A stretch of 64,000 nt of DNA from Nocardia bovistercoris (GTDB lineage Bacteria; Actinomycetota; Actinomycetes; Mycobacteriales; Mycobacteriaceae): NCBI RefSeq assembly GCF_015674855.1, contig NZ_JADMLG010000006.1, positions 248,001 to 312,000 of the forward strand, read 5' to 3'. The number at the start of each line of letters is the position of its first letter. Positions within the stretch are counted from its first letter, which is position 1. The notes beneath the pieces were generated by a model. The model made no database searches, was not told where the DNA came from, and was given only the letters and a program-made list of their open reading frames with translations. Made by a program: the position numbers and the translations under genes. Positions 53,048-62,395 of the stretch are shown here, piece by piece.

Positions 53048-53866
53048 GTGACCGAGAACAGCTCTTCCGACGACGGCGCGGGCGACGTGCGGGTCCGGCG
53101 CGACGGATCCATCCTGCGGATCGCCATCGACCGGCCTGCACGCCGCAACGCGCTGTCGCCCCCCATGGTCGACACCCTCGTCACCGCGCTCACCGCGGCC
53201 GCCACCGACGACGAACTGCGCGCGGTCCACCTGACCGGCGCGGGCACGGACTTCTGCTCCGGCGTCGACTGGGTCGCGACCAACACCAACGGCAAGCGCC
53301 CGAGAACCGGCGACCTGGTCCGACGCATACCGCACACCGCCCACCGCGTCGTCGAACTCGTGCACACCCTGCATCTGCCCGTGGTCTGCACGGTGCGGGG
53401 CTGGGCGGCGGGCATGGGCTGCAATCTGGCACTGGCCGCCGATTTCACCCTCGCCGACACCGGGGCCCTGTTCTGGGAGCCGTTCCTGCCGAGAGGGTTC
53501 AGCCCCGACAGCGGTTCGACCTGGCTGCTGCCGCGCCTGATCGGCCTGGCCCGCGCCAAGCGGATGCTGCTGCTCGGCGAGAAAGTGTCCGGGTCGCGCG
53601 CCGCCGACTGGGGGCTGATCCACGACGCCGTTCCCGCCGCCGACCTCGACGCCGCGACCGAGGACCTGCTGGCCCGACTCGCGGGCGGGCCGACGGTCGC
53701 CTTCGGCTTGGCCAAGCAGGCCGTGCACCGCAATCTCGCCGCCGGACTCACCGAGGCCATGGACCGCGAGTTGCACGCCGTCGAACTCGCCTGCCGTACG
53801 GCGGATTTCAAGGAGGGACTGGCCGCTTTCCGACAGCGCCGCACGCCGGACTTCCAAGGCCGGTAG
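53048..53866 (+). CDS. Enoyl-CoA hydratase/isomerase family protein
   Basis: 272 residues. Oxyanion-hole segments GAGTDFCSGVDWV and VRGWAAGMGCNLALAADF. LPRGFSPDSGSTWLLPRLIGL has Asp in place of the catalytic Glu, as in PaaG-like isomerases. I chose GTG 53048 (GGGGA 7 bases upstream); the ATG at 53003 overlaps operator 8 and would need a leaderless message. Followed by an alcohol dehydrogenase. Confidence 0.87.
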   Translation: MTENSSSDDGAGDVRVRRDGSILRIAIDRPARRNALSPPMVDTLVTALTAAATDDELRAVHLTGAGTDFCSGVDWVATNTNGKRPRTGDLVRRIPHTAHRVVELVHTLHLPVVCTVRGWAAGMGCNLALAADFTLADTGALFWEPFLPRGFSPDSGSTWLLPRLIGLARAKRMLLLGEKVSGSRAADWGLIHDAVPAADLDAATEDLLARLAGGPTVAFGLAKQAVHRNLAAGLTEAMDRELHAVELACRTADFKEGLAAFRQRRTPDFQGR

Positions 53867-53923
53867 AGCCGAGGTCGGTAGAGCGCTGTCCCGACGACAG
53901 TTCGAGCAAGTGAAGAGGTCGCT

Positions 53924-55051
53924 ATGAGAACCAAGGGTGCGCTGCTGTGGGGCCGCGACCAGCCGTGGTCGGTCGAGGAGATCGAGATCGGTGAGCCGAG
54001 ACCGGGCGAGGTCAAGGTCAGGATGGAGACCGCCGGGCTGTGCGACGCCGACCATCACCTCGTCACCGGCGATATCGCCATGGCGGATTTCCCGGTGCTC
54101 GGCGGGCACGAGGGCGCCGGCGTCGTGGTCGAGGTAGGGGCGGGCGTCTTCGACATCGCGCCCGGCGACCACGTGGTCATGTCCTTCGTCCCGAGTTGCG
54201 GCACCTGCCCGCCGTGCCGGGCGGGCCTGTGCAACCTGTGCGATCTCGGCGCGGGCCTGCTCGGCGGCGCCGCGGTCGCCGACGGGACCTTCCGCGTCAC
54301 CGCGAACGGGCGCGACGTGCACCCCATGGCCCTGGTCGGCGCGTTCGCGCCCTACGCGGTGGTGCATCGCGCGTCGGTGGTCAAGATCGACCCGTCGATC
54401 CCGTTCGAGATCGCCTGTCTCGCCGGCTGTGACATCACCACCGGCTACGGCTCGGCCGTGCACACCGCGCGCATCCAGCCCGGCGAGGACGTCGCGATCA
54501 TCGGCCTCGGCGGTGTCGGCGCGTCGACGCTGCAGGGCGCGGTGCTCTCCGGCGCGCGGCGCATCTTCGTGGTCGATCCGGTCGAGTGGAAGCGCAAGCA
54601 GGCCGAGAAACTGGGCGCCTCGGAGGTCTATCCCGACCTCGCCGCCGCCACCGCGGGCATCGCGGAGCTGACCGGCGGACGCATGTGCCACAAGGTGATC
54701 GCCCCGATGAGCCGCCGCGACGGCCACGATATCGAGGCGCTGCTCGACCTGACCGCCAAGGCGGGGACCTGCGTGCTGACCGCCGTCGGCTCCGCGCTCG
54801 CCGCCGAGGTTCCGCTCACCCTGCCGATGCGGACCCTGTTGCAGAAGAACTTGCAGGGCAGTCTGTTCGGCGGCGGCAACCCGCACGAGGACATCCTCGA
54901 GGTGCTCGCCCTGCACAAGCTCGGCGACCTCGATCTCGGCGGCACGGTCACCCGCGAGTACCGGCTCGAGCAGATCAACGAGGGCTACGAGGAGATTCGC
55001 GAGGGGCAGAACCTGCGCGGGATCATCCGCTTCACCGACGCCGACCGCTGA
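53924..55051 (+). CDS. NDMA-dependent (mycofactocin-type) zinc alcohol dehydrogenase
   Basis: 375 residues. MDR alcohol dehydrogenase with catalytic zinc C40, H62, E63 and structural zinc C92, C95, C98, C106 (CGTCPPCRAGLCNLC). NAD loop IIGLGGVGASTLQG. N-terminal MRTKGALLWGRDQPWSVEEIEI and overall pattern are those of the TIGR03989 group of nicotinoprotein dehydrogenases that depend on mycofactocin. Oxidises a primary alcohol to aldehyde. ATG 53924 with GAAGAGG. Confidence 0.87.
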   Translation: MRTKGALLWGRDQPWSVEEIEIGEPRPGEVKVRMETAGLCDADHHLVTGDIAMADFPVLGGHEGAGVVVEVGAGVFDIAPGDHVVMSFVPSCGTCPPCRAGLCNLCDLGAGLLGGAAVADGTFRVTANGRDVHPMALVGAFAPYAVVHRASVVKIDPSIPFEIACLAGCDITTGYGSAVHTARIQPGEDVAIIGLGGVGASTLQGAVLSGARRIFVVDPVEWKRKQAEKLGASEVYPDLAAATAGIAELTGGRMCHKVIAPMSRRDGHDIEALLDLTAKAGTCVLTAVGSALAAEVPLTLPMRTLLQKNLQGSLFGGGNPHEDILEVLALHKLGDLDLGGTVTREYRLEQINEGYEEIREGQNLRGIIRFTDADR

Positions 55052-55080
55052 GCCCGGATACGCGGAGCACCCGGACGAGA

Positions 55081-55115
55081 AAGGTGCGCCGGATCCGAAT
55101 GATCCGGCGCACCTT
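55081..55115. terminator. Strong bidirectional hairpin terminator
   Basis: Perfect 15-bp arms (AAGGTGCGCCGGATC) around a 5-nt loop CGAAT, then GCTATTT, between the convergent alcohol dehydrogenase and carboxylase genes. Confidence 0.92.
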
Positions 55116-55135
55116 GCTATTTCGTCGAACCGAAC

Positions 55136-56635
55136 TCAGGGCATGATGGCCGTGCGCAGCACCGGCTCGGGTGATTGCTGCCTGGCGTAGAGGCCGCGCT
55201 GCAACGACAGCAGCAGTGCGTTGCGGGTCTCGTCGGGCCGGATGAGTTCGTCGAAGCCCATGTGTTCGGCCGACAGGTAGGACGCCTGCAACTCCATCTC
55301 CGCCAGTTCGGCGGCCACATCGTCGCGCGCGTTCGAGGCGCTGCTCAGCGCGGCGGCGCTCATGGCGCCCATGGTGGCGCCGGGATAGGCGAAAACGCCC
55401 GCCTGCGAGTCGTATCCGATCAGCGACATGACCATGGAACCGAATCCGTACGCCTTGCGCAGTGTCACATGCAGTTTCAAGGTCGTCGCGGTGGTCTGCG
55501 CGACGAACATCTTGGCGCCCGCGCGCAAGACGCCCTCGCGCTCGGACTCACCGCCGGGCAGCATGCCTGGATTGTCGGCGAGGAAGACGATCGGCAGGTG
55601 GAAGGCGTCGGCCACCGAGATGAAATGCGCGGCCTTGTCGGCGGCGTCGGTGTCGATCGAACCCGCGATCACCTGGGGTTGATTGGCCACCACCGCCACC
55701 GGGTGACCGCCGAGATGGGCCAGCGCGCAGATGATCGCCGTGCCGAACTCGGGCTGCACCTCGAACCAGTCCGTGCCGTCGAAGACGACATCGAGCACCT
55801 TACGCATGTCGTAGGTGTTGCGGTTCTCGCGGGAGATGATGTTCAACAGCTCCGGCGTCGCCCTCGGGCCGGTCGACTCGTCCGGAAGGTACACCGGCGG
55901 GTAGGACCACGCGCTCGGCGGGAAGTAGGACAGGTAGCGCCGGATCTCGTCGAGGACGTCCTCGTCGGTCTCGGCGACATTGTGCACGACGCCGCTGGGC
56001 AGCGCCACACCGGGTCCGCCCAGATCCTCCTTCGAAATGTCCTCGCCCGTGGACATCTTCACCACCGGCGGGCCCGCCGTGAAGATCGAACCCTGCCTGC
56101 TCATGATCGCGAAATCCGAGACCGGAGCGATCAGCGCGCCGTGGCCCGCCGACGGCCCGAGCACGCCGGTCACCATCGGCACCTTGCCCGAACACTGCGC
56201 CTGGGCCAGCAGATCGGTGGGCGTGCGGCCGTAGTGCGCGCCGGTCGGGCGGAAACCCGCGCCCTCGAGCAACATGATCAACGGCACCTTGTTGCGCACC
56301 GCCATCTCGGCGAGGCGGTAGCGCTTGGAATTGCTGCCGGGGGCGATGGTGCCCGCCAGCGTGGTGAAGTCCTCCGCGCCGACCATCACCGGCGTGCCGT
56401 TGATCAGCCCGGAACCGGCAACCAGCGCGTCCGCGGCGGCCTCGGCGCCACCGACCAGCGTGCCGAATTCCTGGAAGGTGCCCTCGTCGAGCAGGTGCGC
56501 GATCCGCGCCCGCGCGTCGAGTTTGCCCTTGGCGTGATGTTTGGCGACCCGCTCGGACCCGCCCATCTCCAACACCCGAGCGCGACGCTGCTCGAGATCG
56601 TCGAGCGTCTTCTCCCATGCCTCGGCATTTGTCAT
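55136..56635 (-). CDS. Acyl-CoA carboxylase beta (carboxyltransferase) subunit
   Basis: 499 residues. Two-part crotonase-like carboxyltransferase: GKLDARARIAHLLDEGTFQEFG, LLEGAGFRPTGAHYG, GVLGPSAGHGALIAP in the N half and ADKAAHFISVADAFHLPIVFLADNPGMLPG and TLRKAYGFGSMVMSLIG in the C half. Transfers carboxyl from biotin to an acyl-CoA (acetyl/propionyl/geranyl type). No biotin carboxylase or biotin carrier gene is in the window, so it must share one elsewhere. Downstream of the P450 unit. Confidence 0.92.
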   Translation of the reverse strand: MTNAEAWEKTLDDLEQRRARVLEMGGSERVAKHHAKGKLDARARIAHLLDEGTFQEFGTLVGGAEAAADALVAGSGLINGTPVMVGAEDFTTLAGTIAPGSNSKRYRLAEMAVRNKVPLIMLLEGAGFRPTGAHYGRTPTDLLAQAQCSGKVPMVTGVLGPSAGHGALIAPVSDFAIMSRQGSIFTAGPPVVKMSTGEDISKEDLGGPGVALPSGVVHNVAETDEDVLDEIRRYLSYFPPSAWSYPPVYLPDESTGPRATPELLNIISRENRNTYDMRKVLDVVFDGTDWFEVQPEFGTAIICALAHLGGHPVAVVANQPQVIAGSIDTDAADKAAHFISVADAFHLPIVFLADNPGMLPGGESEREGVLRAGAKMFVAQTTATTLKLHVTLRKAYGFGSMVMSLIGYDSQAGVFAYPGATMGAMSAAALSSASNARDDVAAELAEMELQASYLSAEHMGFDELIRPDETRNALLLSLQRGLYARQQSPEPVLRTAIMP

Positions 56636-56731
56636 ATCGGGGACCTGCTCCTGTGGTTCGGTGGACCGGTGACGGCGGACGGTGCTGACCCGCGCGCCGC
56701 CCGAGTCGATCGGGCGGCGCGCGCGGACCGC

Positions 56732-57967
56732 TCAGTCCAGGGAAAAACGAATCGGAAGATGTTTCAACCCTCCGACGAAGGTAGTCGCGGTCAATTCGGG
56801 TTCGCCCGCCAGTTCGATCGACTTCAGCCTCGGCAGCAGTTCGGAGAAGAACTTGCCGATCTCCATGCGCGCCAGCCCCGCGCCGAGGCAGAAGTGCACG
56901 CCGAAACCGAAGGCGACATGCTTGTTGGGTTCGCGTTCGATGTCGAAGCGGAACGGCTCGTCGAACGCCTCCTCGTCGCGGTTGGCCGAGACGTAGGACA
57001 GCAGCAGCGAGTCGCCCGCCGGAATGGTGATCCCGTTGACCTCGGCGTCCTGGGCCGCGGTGCGCATGAACGCCTTGACCGGGGTCACCCAGCGGATGAT
57101 CTCCTCGGTGGCGCGCGGCATCAGCCCGAGGTTGCCGCGCAGCAGGTCGAGTTGGTCGGGATGCTCGACCAGCGCCCGCAGGCCACCGGAGATGCTGCTG
57201 CTCGTGGTGTCGTGGCCCGCGGTGGCGATGATCGCGTAGTAGGACATGATGTCGACGTCGTTGAGCGGTTCGCCGTCGATGGTCGCGTTGGCGATGGTGG
57301 AGGCGAGATCGTCGGTCGGGTTCGCGCGCCGCGAGTCGGTGAGGGTCTTGAAGTAGGCGAACATCTCGAGCAGCGCGTTCATCGTCTCGTCCGACGGCGT
57401 GGAGCGCTTGAGTTCGTCGTCGTCGCTGCCGACGAGTTCCTGGGTGAGTTTGAGCATGAGCGGGAAGTCGGCCTCGGGCACGCCGAGCAGCGACATGATC
57501 ACATACAGCGGGAAGTTCACCGCGACCTCTTGGACGAAGTCGCATTCGCCGCCGGTGTCGCGCATCCGGTCCACGTAGCGCTTGGCGAGCTCCTCGATCC
57601 GTTCCCCCATCGCCTTCATCGCCTTGGGGCTGAACCAGTCGGCGGCGATGGCGCGCACGACGCGGTGCTGCGGGTCGTCCATGTGGATCAGGGTCCTGAT
57701 GCCGACCGCGGCCTGCATGTCGTCGGACTCCGAGGTCATGAGCACCGGCCTCGGCCAGTTGGTGAAGACCCGGTTGGCACGTTCGACGGCCATCACGTCG
57801 GCGTGCTTGGTGATCGCCCAGAACGGCTTGTACAGGGGCACCTCGACCCGCGCGACCGGCTTGCTCGCGCGCAACGCGGCCAGCGCGGCGTGCAGCCGCG
57901 GCTCGTCGGTGTACGCGGTCGGCTCCGCGAGGACGTTCGCGGCCTCGTCGACGATCGGCATGCTCAT
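56732..57967 (-). CDS. Cytochrome P450
   Basis: 411 residues. I-helix ATAGHDTTSSSISGG, K-helix EEIIRWVTPVKAFMR, haem loop FGFGVHFCLG with Cys360. Start ATG 57967 (AAGGG 6 bases upstream). Resembles actinobacterial P450s of terpenoid/steroid catabolic islands. Divergent from an SDR with operator 9 between. The carboxylase beta gene follows 96 bases later. Confidence 0.93.
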   Translation of the reverse strand: MSMPIVDEAANVLAEPTAYTDEPRLHAALAALRASKPVARVEVPLYKPFWAITKHADVMAVERANRVFTNWPRPVLMTSESDDMQAAVGIRTLIHMDDPQHRVVRAIAADWFSPKAMKAMGERIEELAKRYVDRMRDTGGECDFVQEVAVNFPLYVIMSLLGVPEADFPLMLKLTQELVGSDDDELKRSTPSDETMNALLEMFAYFKTLTDSRRANPTDDLASTIANATIDGEPLNDVDIMSYYAIIATAGHDTTSSSISGGLRALVEHPDQLDLLRGNLGLMPRATEEIIRWVTPVKAFMRTAAQDAEVNGITIPAGDSLLLSYVSANRDEEAFDEPFRFDIEREPNKHVAFGFGVHFCLGAGLARMEIGKFFSELLPRLKSIELAGEPELTATTFVGGLKHLPIRFSLD

Positions 57968-58067
57968 CAGCACCCTTCCCGGTCCTGGAGAATTCGGTGG
58001 TCGTTGTCAGCGCAGGCGAGAGCCCGCAGCGTTGTCAACGATCTCAAGAGTGATTTATAGTTGGCCT

Positions 58068-58086
58068 TACTGTCAAGCATTCTGTA
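58068..58086. promoter_or_regulatory. Regulon operator 9 (TACTGTC-AAGCA-TTCTGTA)
   Basis: Degenerate copy in the divergent P450/SDR promoter (57967/58132). Confidence 0.6.
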
Positions 58087-58131
58087 ACGGATCCGCCCGG
58101 CGTTGCGGACGAGCCGCCGAGCGAGTCGGAA

Positions 58132-58929
58132 ATGGTGGAATCCATGGTTTCTGAGCAACGCCGGATCGTCGTCGTCGGCGCCGGATCGGGCATCGGCGCG
58201 GCCACCGCGGCCCACTTCCACGAGCGCGGCGACCACGTGCTCGCGGTGGACCTGCGACCCAACGACACCCCCGCCGCGCAGCACGAGACGGTCGATCTGC
58301 GCGAGGCGGACTCCATCGCCGAGTTGCTCGGTCGCATCGGCCCGGACTGGGACGCGCTGGCCTACGTCGCGGGCGTGCCGGGCACCGCGCCCGCCGCCGA
58401 CGTGCTGCGGGTGAACTACCTCGGCATGCGCCTGTTCACCACCGGCATGCTGCCGCTGCTGCGCCACGGCGGATCCATCGTCACGGTGGCCTCGGTCGCC
58501 GCGCTCGGCTGGGAGCAGCGCATCGCGGACCTGACCGGACTGCTCGACGCGACCGACGCCGCGACCGTCGAACAGTGGCAGGCGGGCCAGGATCCGAACT
58601 ATCCCGTGTACAGCACCTCCAAGCAGGCCGCGATCATCTTCGCCAAGCGCCTCGCCCCCAGCGCGTGGCAGAAGTTCGGCGTGCGGGTCAACACCGTGAG
58701 CCCAGGCCCGACCGAGACCCCGATCCTCACCGATTTCGAGGATTCCATGGGCAAGGAGGTGCTCGACGCGGTGAAGGCCACCATCGGCCGCCACGCCACG
58801 GTGGCCGACATCGTGCCGGTGATCGCCTTCCTGGCCGGGCCGGAGTCGCGCTGGGTCAACGCCCAGGACATCCACGTGGACGGCGGATTCGTGGCCCCGA
58901 TGATGGTTGGCGCGCCGATCGAACTCTGA
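58132..58929 (+). CDS. SDR, 3-alpha-hydroxysteroid dehydrogenase/carbonyl reductase-like
   Basis: 265 residues (ATG 58132; ATG 58144 is an alternative). GAGSGIG cofactor motif, YSTSK catalytic motif, and NTVSPGPTETPILTDFEDSMG followed by the VIAFLAGPESRWVNAQDIHVDGG ending. Similar in layout to 3-alpha-hydroxysteroid dehydrogenase of Comamonas; lacks the usual NNAG, having AYVAGVPG instead, a feature of that group. Probably oxidises a ring alcohol. Confidence 0.85.
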   Translation: MVESMVSEQRRIVVVGAGSGIGAATAAHFHERGDHVLAVDLRPNDTPAAQHETVDLREADSIAELLGRIGPDWDALAYVAGVPGTAPAADVLRVNYLGMRLFTTGMLPLLRHGGSIVTVASVAALGWEQRIADLTGLLDATDAATVEQWQAGQDPNYPVYSTSKQAAIIFAKRLAPSAWQKFGVRVNTVSPGPTETPILTDFEDSMGKEVLDAVKATIGRHATVADIVPVIAFLAGPESRWVNAQDIHVDGGFVAPMMVGAPIEL

Positions 58930-58943
58930 TCGGGACGCCGCGT

Positions 58944-58977
58944 GAGCGCGGCTCGCCGTGGACGGCGGGCCGCGCTC
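58944..58977. terminator. Hairpin terminator
   Basis: 9-bp arms GAGCGCGGC/GCCGCGCTC plus an inner CGCCG/CGGCG stem, 15 bases after the SDR stop. Confidence 0.65.
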
Positions 58978-59065
58978 GGTCGTCTTGTCCCGACTCCCGG
59001 GAAGACCGCCGCGACAACGCGGTATCACCGGGGTGAACCTTGTTGCCGTTGGCAATGATGTTGTC

Positions 59066-59084
59066 TACTGTATGCGTTACAGTA
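59066..59084. promoter_or_regulatory. Regulon operator 10, perfect copy (TACTGTA-TGCGT-TACAGTA)
   Basis: The only copy with both arms perfect; 49 bases upstream of the P450 GTG at 59133. Followed by TGAATAA as operator 8 is by TGAAT. Confidence 0.85.
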
Positions 59085-59132
59085 TGAATAACTCCGAACA
59101 GCCGTGCGGTGTGACGAAGCCAGAGGTGAGCT

Positions 59133-60341
59133 GTGAACAGCCCAGTTGAGGACAAACCGGCGACGATCGTGGAAGTCCCCGATCCCCACGATCCCTACCC
59201 CTTCTTCGCCGCACGCAGACGCGAAGGCGGCGTGTTCCACGGATCGGTGATGGACTACTCGCGGACACCGAAGGAACTGCGCCCCGCCGACAGCTACGCC
59301 GCCATGTCGTGGGCGGCGGTGAACAAGGCCCTGCGCGACAGCACGACCTTCAGCACCCAGCTCTACGACAGCACGATCGGCATATTCATGGGGCCGACCA
59401 TCCTCGCGATGAGCGGGCTCACCCACAAGCAGCACCGGAACCTGGTGTCGAACGCGTTCAAACCGCAGTCGCTACAGGTGTGGGAACCGGAGATCGTCCG
59501 CCCCGTCGTCGACGAACTCATCGACAAGTTCATCGACGAGGGCCGCGCGGATCTGGTGCGCGACTTCACCTTCGAATTCCCCACCCGCGTCATCGCCCGC
59601 CTGCTCGGCCTGCCGGAACAGGATCTGCCGTTCTTCCGCGAAGCGGCCGTGTCGATCATCAGCTACGCGAGCAACGTGCCCAAGGCGCTGCAGGCGTCCA
59701 AGGACCTGAAGCAGTACTTCCTCGGCCACATCGAACAGCGTCGCGCCACGCCGAGTGACGACATCATCAGCGATCTGGTCAACGCCGAGATCGACGGCGA
59801 GAAATTGTCCGAGCGCGCGATCTATTCCTTCCTGCGCCTGCTGTTGCCCGCGGGTCTGGAAACTACGTACCGCTCGACCGGAAATCTCATCTTCCAACTG
59901 CTGCGGCATCCGGAACAATTCGCGGCGGTGCAGGAGAATCGCGATCTGCTGCCGCAGGCGATCGAAGAGGGACTGCGTTACGAGACGCCGCTCACCATCG
60001 TCCAGCGAAATGTGACCCGGGACACCGAACTGGAGGGCGTCGCCATTCCGGAAGGCGCGGTCCTGGATATCGTGCTCGGTTCGGCCAACCGCGACGAGAA
60101 TCGCTACGAGCGCGCGGAGGAATTCGATATCTTCCGCACCTACTCTCCGCACATCAGTTTCACGGCGGGCACCCACACCTGCCTCGGCCTGCACCTGGCG
60201 CGCATGGAGACCCGGGTGGCGATGGACGCGCTGCTGAGCAGGCTGACCAACATCACCCTGCTGCCCGAAGGCAACCCGCACATCTTCGGCCAGCCCTTCC
60301 GCTCGCCGACCGCGCTGCCGGTGACCTTCGATGTCGTCTGA
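59133..60341 (+). CDS. Cytochrome P450
   Basis: 402 residues. I-helix LLPAGLETTYRSTGN, K-helix EEGLRYETPLTIVQR, haem loop FTAGTHTCLG with Cys350. Start GTG 59133 (GAGGTGAG upstream). Distinct subfamily from the 56732 P450. First gene of a P450-SDR-CoA transferase-crotonase operon in which the last three overlap. Confidence 0.93.
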   Translation: MNSPVEDKPATIVEVPDPHDPYPFFAARRREGGVFHGSVMDYSRTPKELRPADSYAAMSWAAVNKALRDSTTFSTQLYDSTIGIFMGPTILAMSGLTHKQHRNLVSNAFKPQSLQVWEPEIVRPVVDELIDKFIDEGRADLVRDFTFEFPTRVIARLLGLPEQDLPFFREAAVSIISYASNVPKALQASKDLKQYFLGHIEQRRATPSDDIISDLVNAEIDGEKLSERAIYSFLRLLLPAGLETTYRSTGNLIFQLLRHPEQFAAVQENRDLLPQAIEEGLRYETPLTIVQRNVTRDTELEGVAIPEGAVLDIVLGSANRDENRYERAEEFDIFRTYSPHISFTAGTHTCLGLHLARMETRVAMDALLSRLTNITLLPEGNPHIFGQPFRSPTALPVTFDVV

Positions 60342-60374
60342 CCCGTCGCGCACCGACCGAATCCGAGGAGAGCT

Positions 60375-61139
60375 GTGACCACTCGCGACCTTTTCGACCT
60401 CTCCGGCCGTTCCGCGCTGGTCACCGGCGCGGGCGGCGGCATCGGCGCGGCCGTCGCCGCCGCGCTGGCTGCCAGGGGCGCGGCGGTGCTCGTCACCGAT
60501 CTCGACCCGGCGGCCGCGGCGGCCACGGCCGAGAAGATCGGCGCCGACGGCGGCCGTGCCGCGAGCGCCGCGCTCGACGTCGGCGACCGCGCCGCCGCCG
60601 ATGCCGCCGCCGCGGCGGCCGCCGACCTGACCGGGGGCACCCTGAACATCGTGGTCAACAACGCGGGCATCACCGAACCCGCGATGTTCCGCGACACCAC
60701 CGAGGAATCGGTGCTGCGGATGCTCGACATCCACGTGCTCGGCGCGTTCCGCTGCGCGCAGGCCGCGCTGCCGTATCTGCCGACCGACGGCACCGGCCGC
60801 ATCATCAACGTCACCTCCTCGGCGGGCCTGATCGGCACGCTGGGACAGGTGAACTATTCGGCCGCCAAATCCGCCATCGTCGGCATGACGAAATCGCTGG
60901 CGAAGGAATTGGCGCGCAAGCAGATCACCGTGAACGCGCTCGCGCCCGCCGCCGCCACCCCGATGACCGCGACCATCCGCACCGATCCGAAATTCGCGGA
61001 ACAGATGCTCAACCGCATTCCGATGCGGCGCTGGGCCGAACCGGAGGAGGTCGCGGGCGCGTTCGTCTTCCTCGCCTCCGACGCCGCCTCCTTCGTCACC
61101 GGGCAGGTGCTGCCGGTGGACGGCGGTCTGGTGATGTGA
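60375..61139 (+). CDS. SDR (3-oxoacyl-reductase-like fold)
   Basis: 254 residues. GAGGGIG, NNAG, catalytic YSAAK, and FVTGQVLPVDGG ending: classical SDR. Likely dehydrogenates a hydroxy intermediate. Starts GTG 60375 with GAGGAGAG. The stop TGA overlaps the next ATG (TGATG). Confidence 0.9.
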   Translation: MTTRDLFDLSGRSALVTGAGGGIGAAVAAALAARGAAVLVTDLDPAAAAATAEKIGADGGRAASAALDVGDRAAADAAAAAAADLTGGTLNIVVNNAGITEPAMFRDTTEESVLRMLDIHVLGAFRCAQAALPYLPTDGTGRIINVTSSAGLIGTLGQVNYSAAKSAIVGMTKSLAKELARKQITVNALAPAAATPMTATIRTDPKFAEQMLNRIPMRRWAEPEEVAGAFVFLASDAASFVTGQVLPVDGGLVM

Positions 61140-62395
61140 TGGGCGCCCCGAGCGCGGCGCCGCTGGCAGGCGTCACCGTGGTGTCGATCGAACAGGCCGT
61201 CTCCGCGCCGATGTGCACGCGCACCCTCGCCGATCTCGGCGCGCGGGTGATCAAGGTGGAGCATCCGCGCGGCGGCGATTTCGCCCGGCACTACGACGAC
61301 GTGGTGCACGGCCTCGCCGCGCATTTCGTCTGGGCCAACCGCGGCAAGGAATCGGTGACCCTCGACCTGAAATCCGCGGACGGCATCGCGATCCTGCACC
61401 GACTGCTCGACGAGGCCGACGTCTTCGTCTCCAATCTCGCCCCGGGCGCCACGGCCGCGCTCGGCTTCGGCCCCGACCAGATGGCCGCGCGCCATCCCGG
61501 GGTCGTGGTCATGGAGATCGACGGCTACGGCGCCGGCGGTCCGCTGTCGCACAAGCGCGCCTACGACCTGCTGATCCAGGCCGAGTCGGGGGTCTGCGCG
61601 GTCACCGGGACGCCGGGCGCGCCCGCCAAACCGGGGCCGCCCATCGCCGATGTCTGTTCGGGGCTGTACGCGGCGCTGGCCGTGCTGGCGATGCTGGTGC
61701 GCGAGCGCGGCGCCGACACGCCGTCGGCCGGGTCGGTGAGCCTGTTCGACACCGCCGCGGAGCTGATGGGCTATCAGCTCACCTACACCCGCCACACCGG
61801 CGTCGACCAGCAGCCGCTCGGCATGAGCTCACCCGCCGTCGCGCCCTACGGCGCCTACCCCACCGCCGACGGGCGCACCGTCGTGCTCGGCACCACCAAC
61901 GACCGCGAGTGGCAGCGGCTGGCCCGCGAACTCATCGGCCGCCCTGATCTGGCCGACGACCCGGCCTACGCGGGCAACGCCGACCGGGTCCGCCGCCGCG
62001 CCGACCTGGACGCGGCCCTGTCGCAGTGGTGCGCCCGCCACGACCTGTCCGAGATCCAGAAGCGCGCCGACGCCGCAGGAATCGGCAACTCCCGCTACAA
62101 CACCCCGAGCGAGGTCATCGACCATCCGCATCTGGCCGCGCGGGAACGCTGGGGCAGCGTCGACACCCCGGCGGGTCCGGTGCCCTCGCTGCTGCCGCCG
62201 CCGATAATCGCGGGGTACACCCCGCCCATGGGCGCGATCCCCGACCTCGGCGAGCACACCGACGCCGTACTCGCGGAGTTCGGATTCGCGGACGCCGATA
62301 TCGCCCGATTCCGCGAGTCGGGCGCCATCGGGCCCACCGCCACGCGGGCACACCGACGTGCCGCACCGGCGCAGACGAAAGGACGATCCACGTGA
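61139..62395 (+). CDS. Family III (CaiB/BaiF) CoA-transferase
   Basis: 418 residues from ATG 61139. GVTVVSIEQAVSAPMCTRTLADLGARVIKVEHP, then NRGKESVTLDLKSADG and nucleophile candidate D143 (RAYDLLIQAESG). The NTPSEVIDHPHLAARERW and SLLPPPIIAGYTPPMGAIPDLGEHTDAVL endings are typical. Second CaiB-type enzyme of the island; activates or swaps CoA on a pathway acid. Confidence 0.9.
   Translation: MGAPSAAPLAGVTVVSIEQAVSAPMCTRTLADLGARVIKVEHPRGGDFARHYDDVVHGLAAHFVWANRGKESVTLDLKSADGIAILHRLLDEADVFVSNLAPGATAALGFGPDQMAARHPGVVVMEIDGYGAGGPLSHKRAYDLLIQAESGVCAVTGTPGAPAKPGPPIADVCSGLYAALAVLAMLVRERGADTPSAGSVSLFDTAAELMGYQLTYTRHTGVDQQPLGMSSPAVAPYGAYPTADGRTVVLGTTNDREWQRLARELIGRPDLADDPAYAGNADRVRRRADLDAALSQWCARHDLSEIQKRADAAGIGNSRYNTPSEVIDHPHLAARERWGSVDTPAGPVPSLLPPPIIAGYTPPMGAIPDLGEHTDAVLAEFGFADADIARFRESGAIGPTATRAHRRAAPAQTKGRST

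Noticed and set aside
52691..54916. N-terminal extension of the CoA synthetase frame to 54916
   Set aside because: It would run antisense to the crotonase and alcohol dehydrogenase and through the promoter; TTG 52690 with GGAGG is the right start.
31052..59084. KstR or KstR2 operators
   Set aside because: The shared motif is TACTGTA-N5-TACAGTA; it lacks the AAC...GTT or AAGCAAG...CTTGCTT cores of those regulators.
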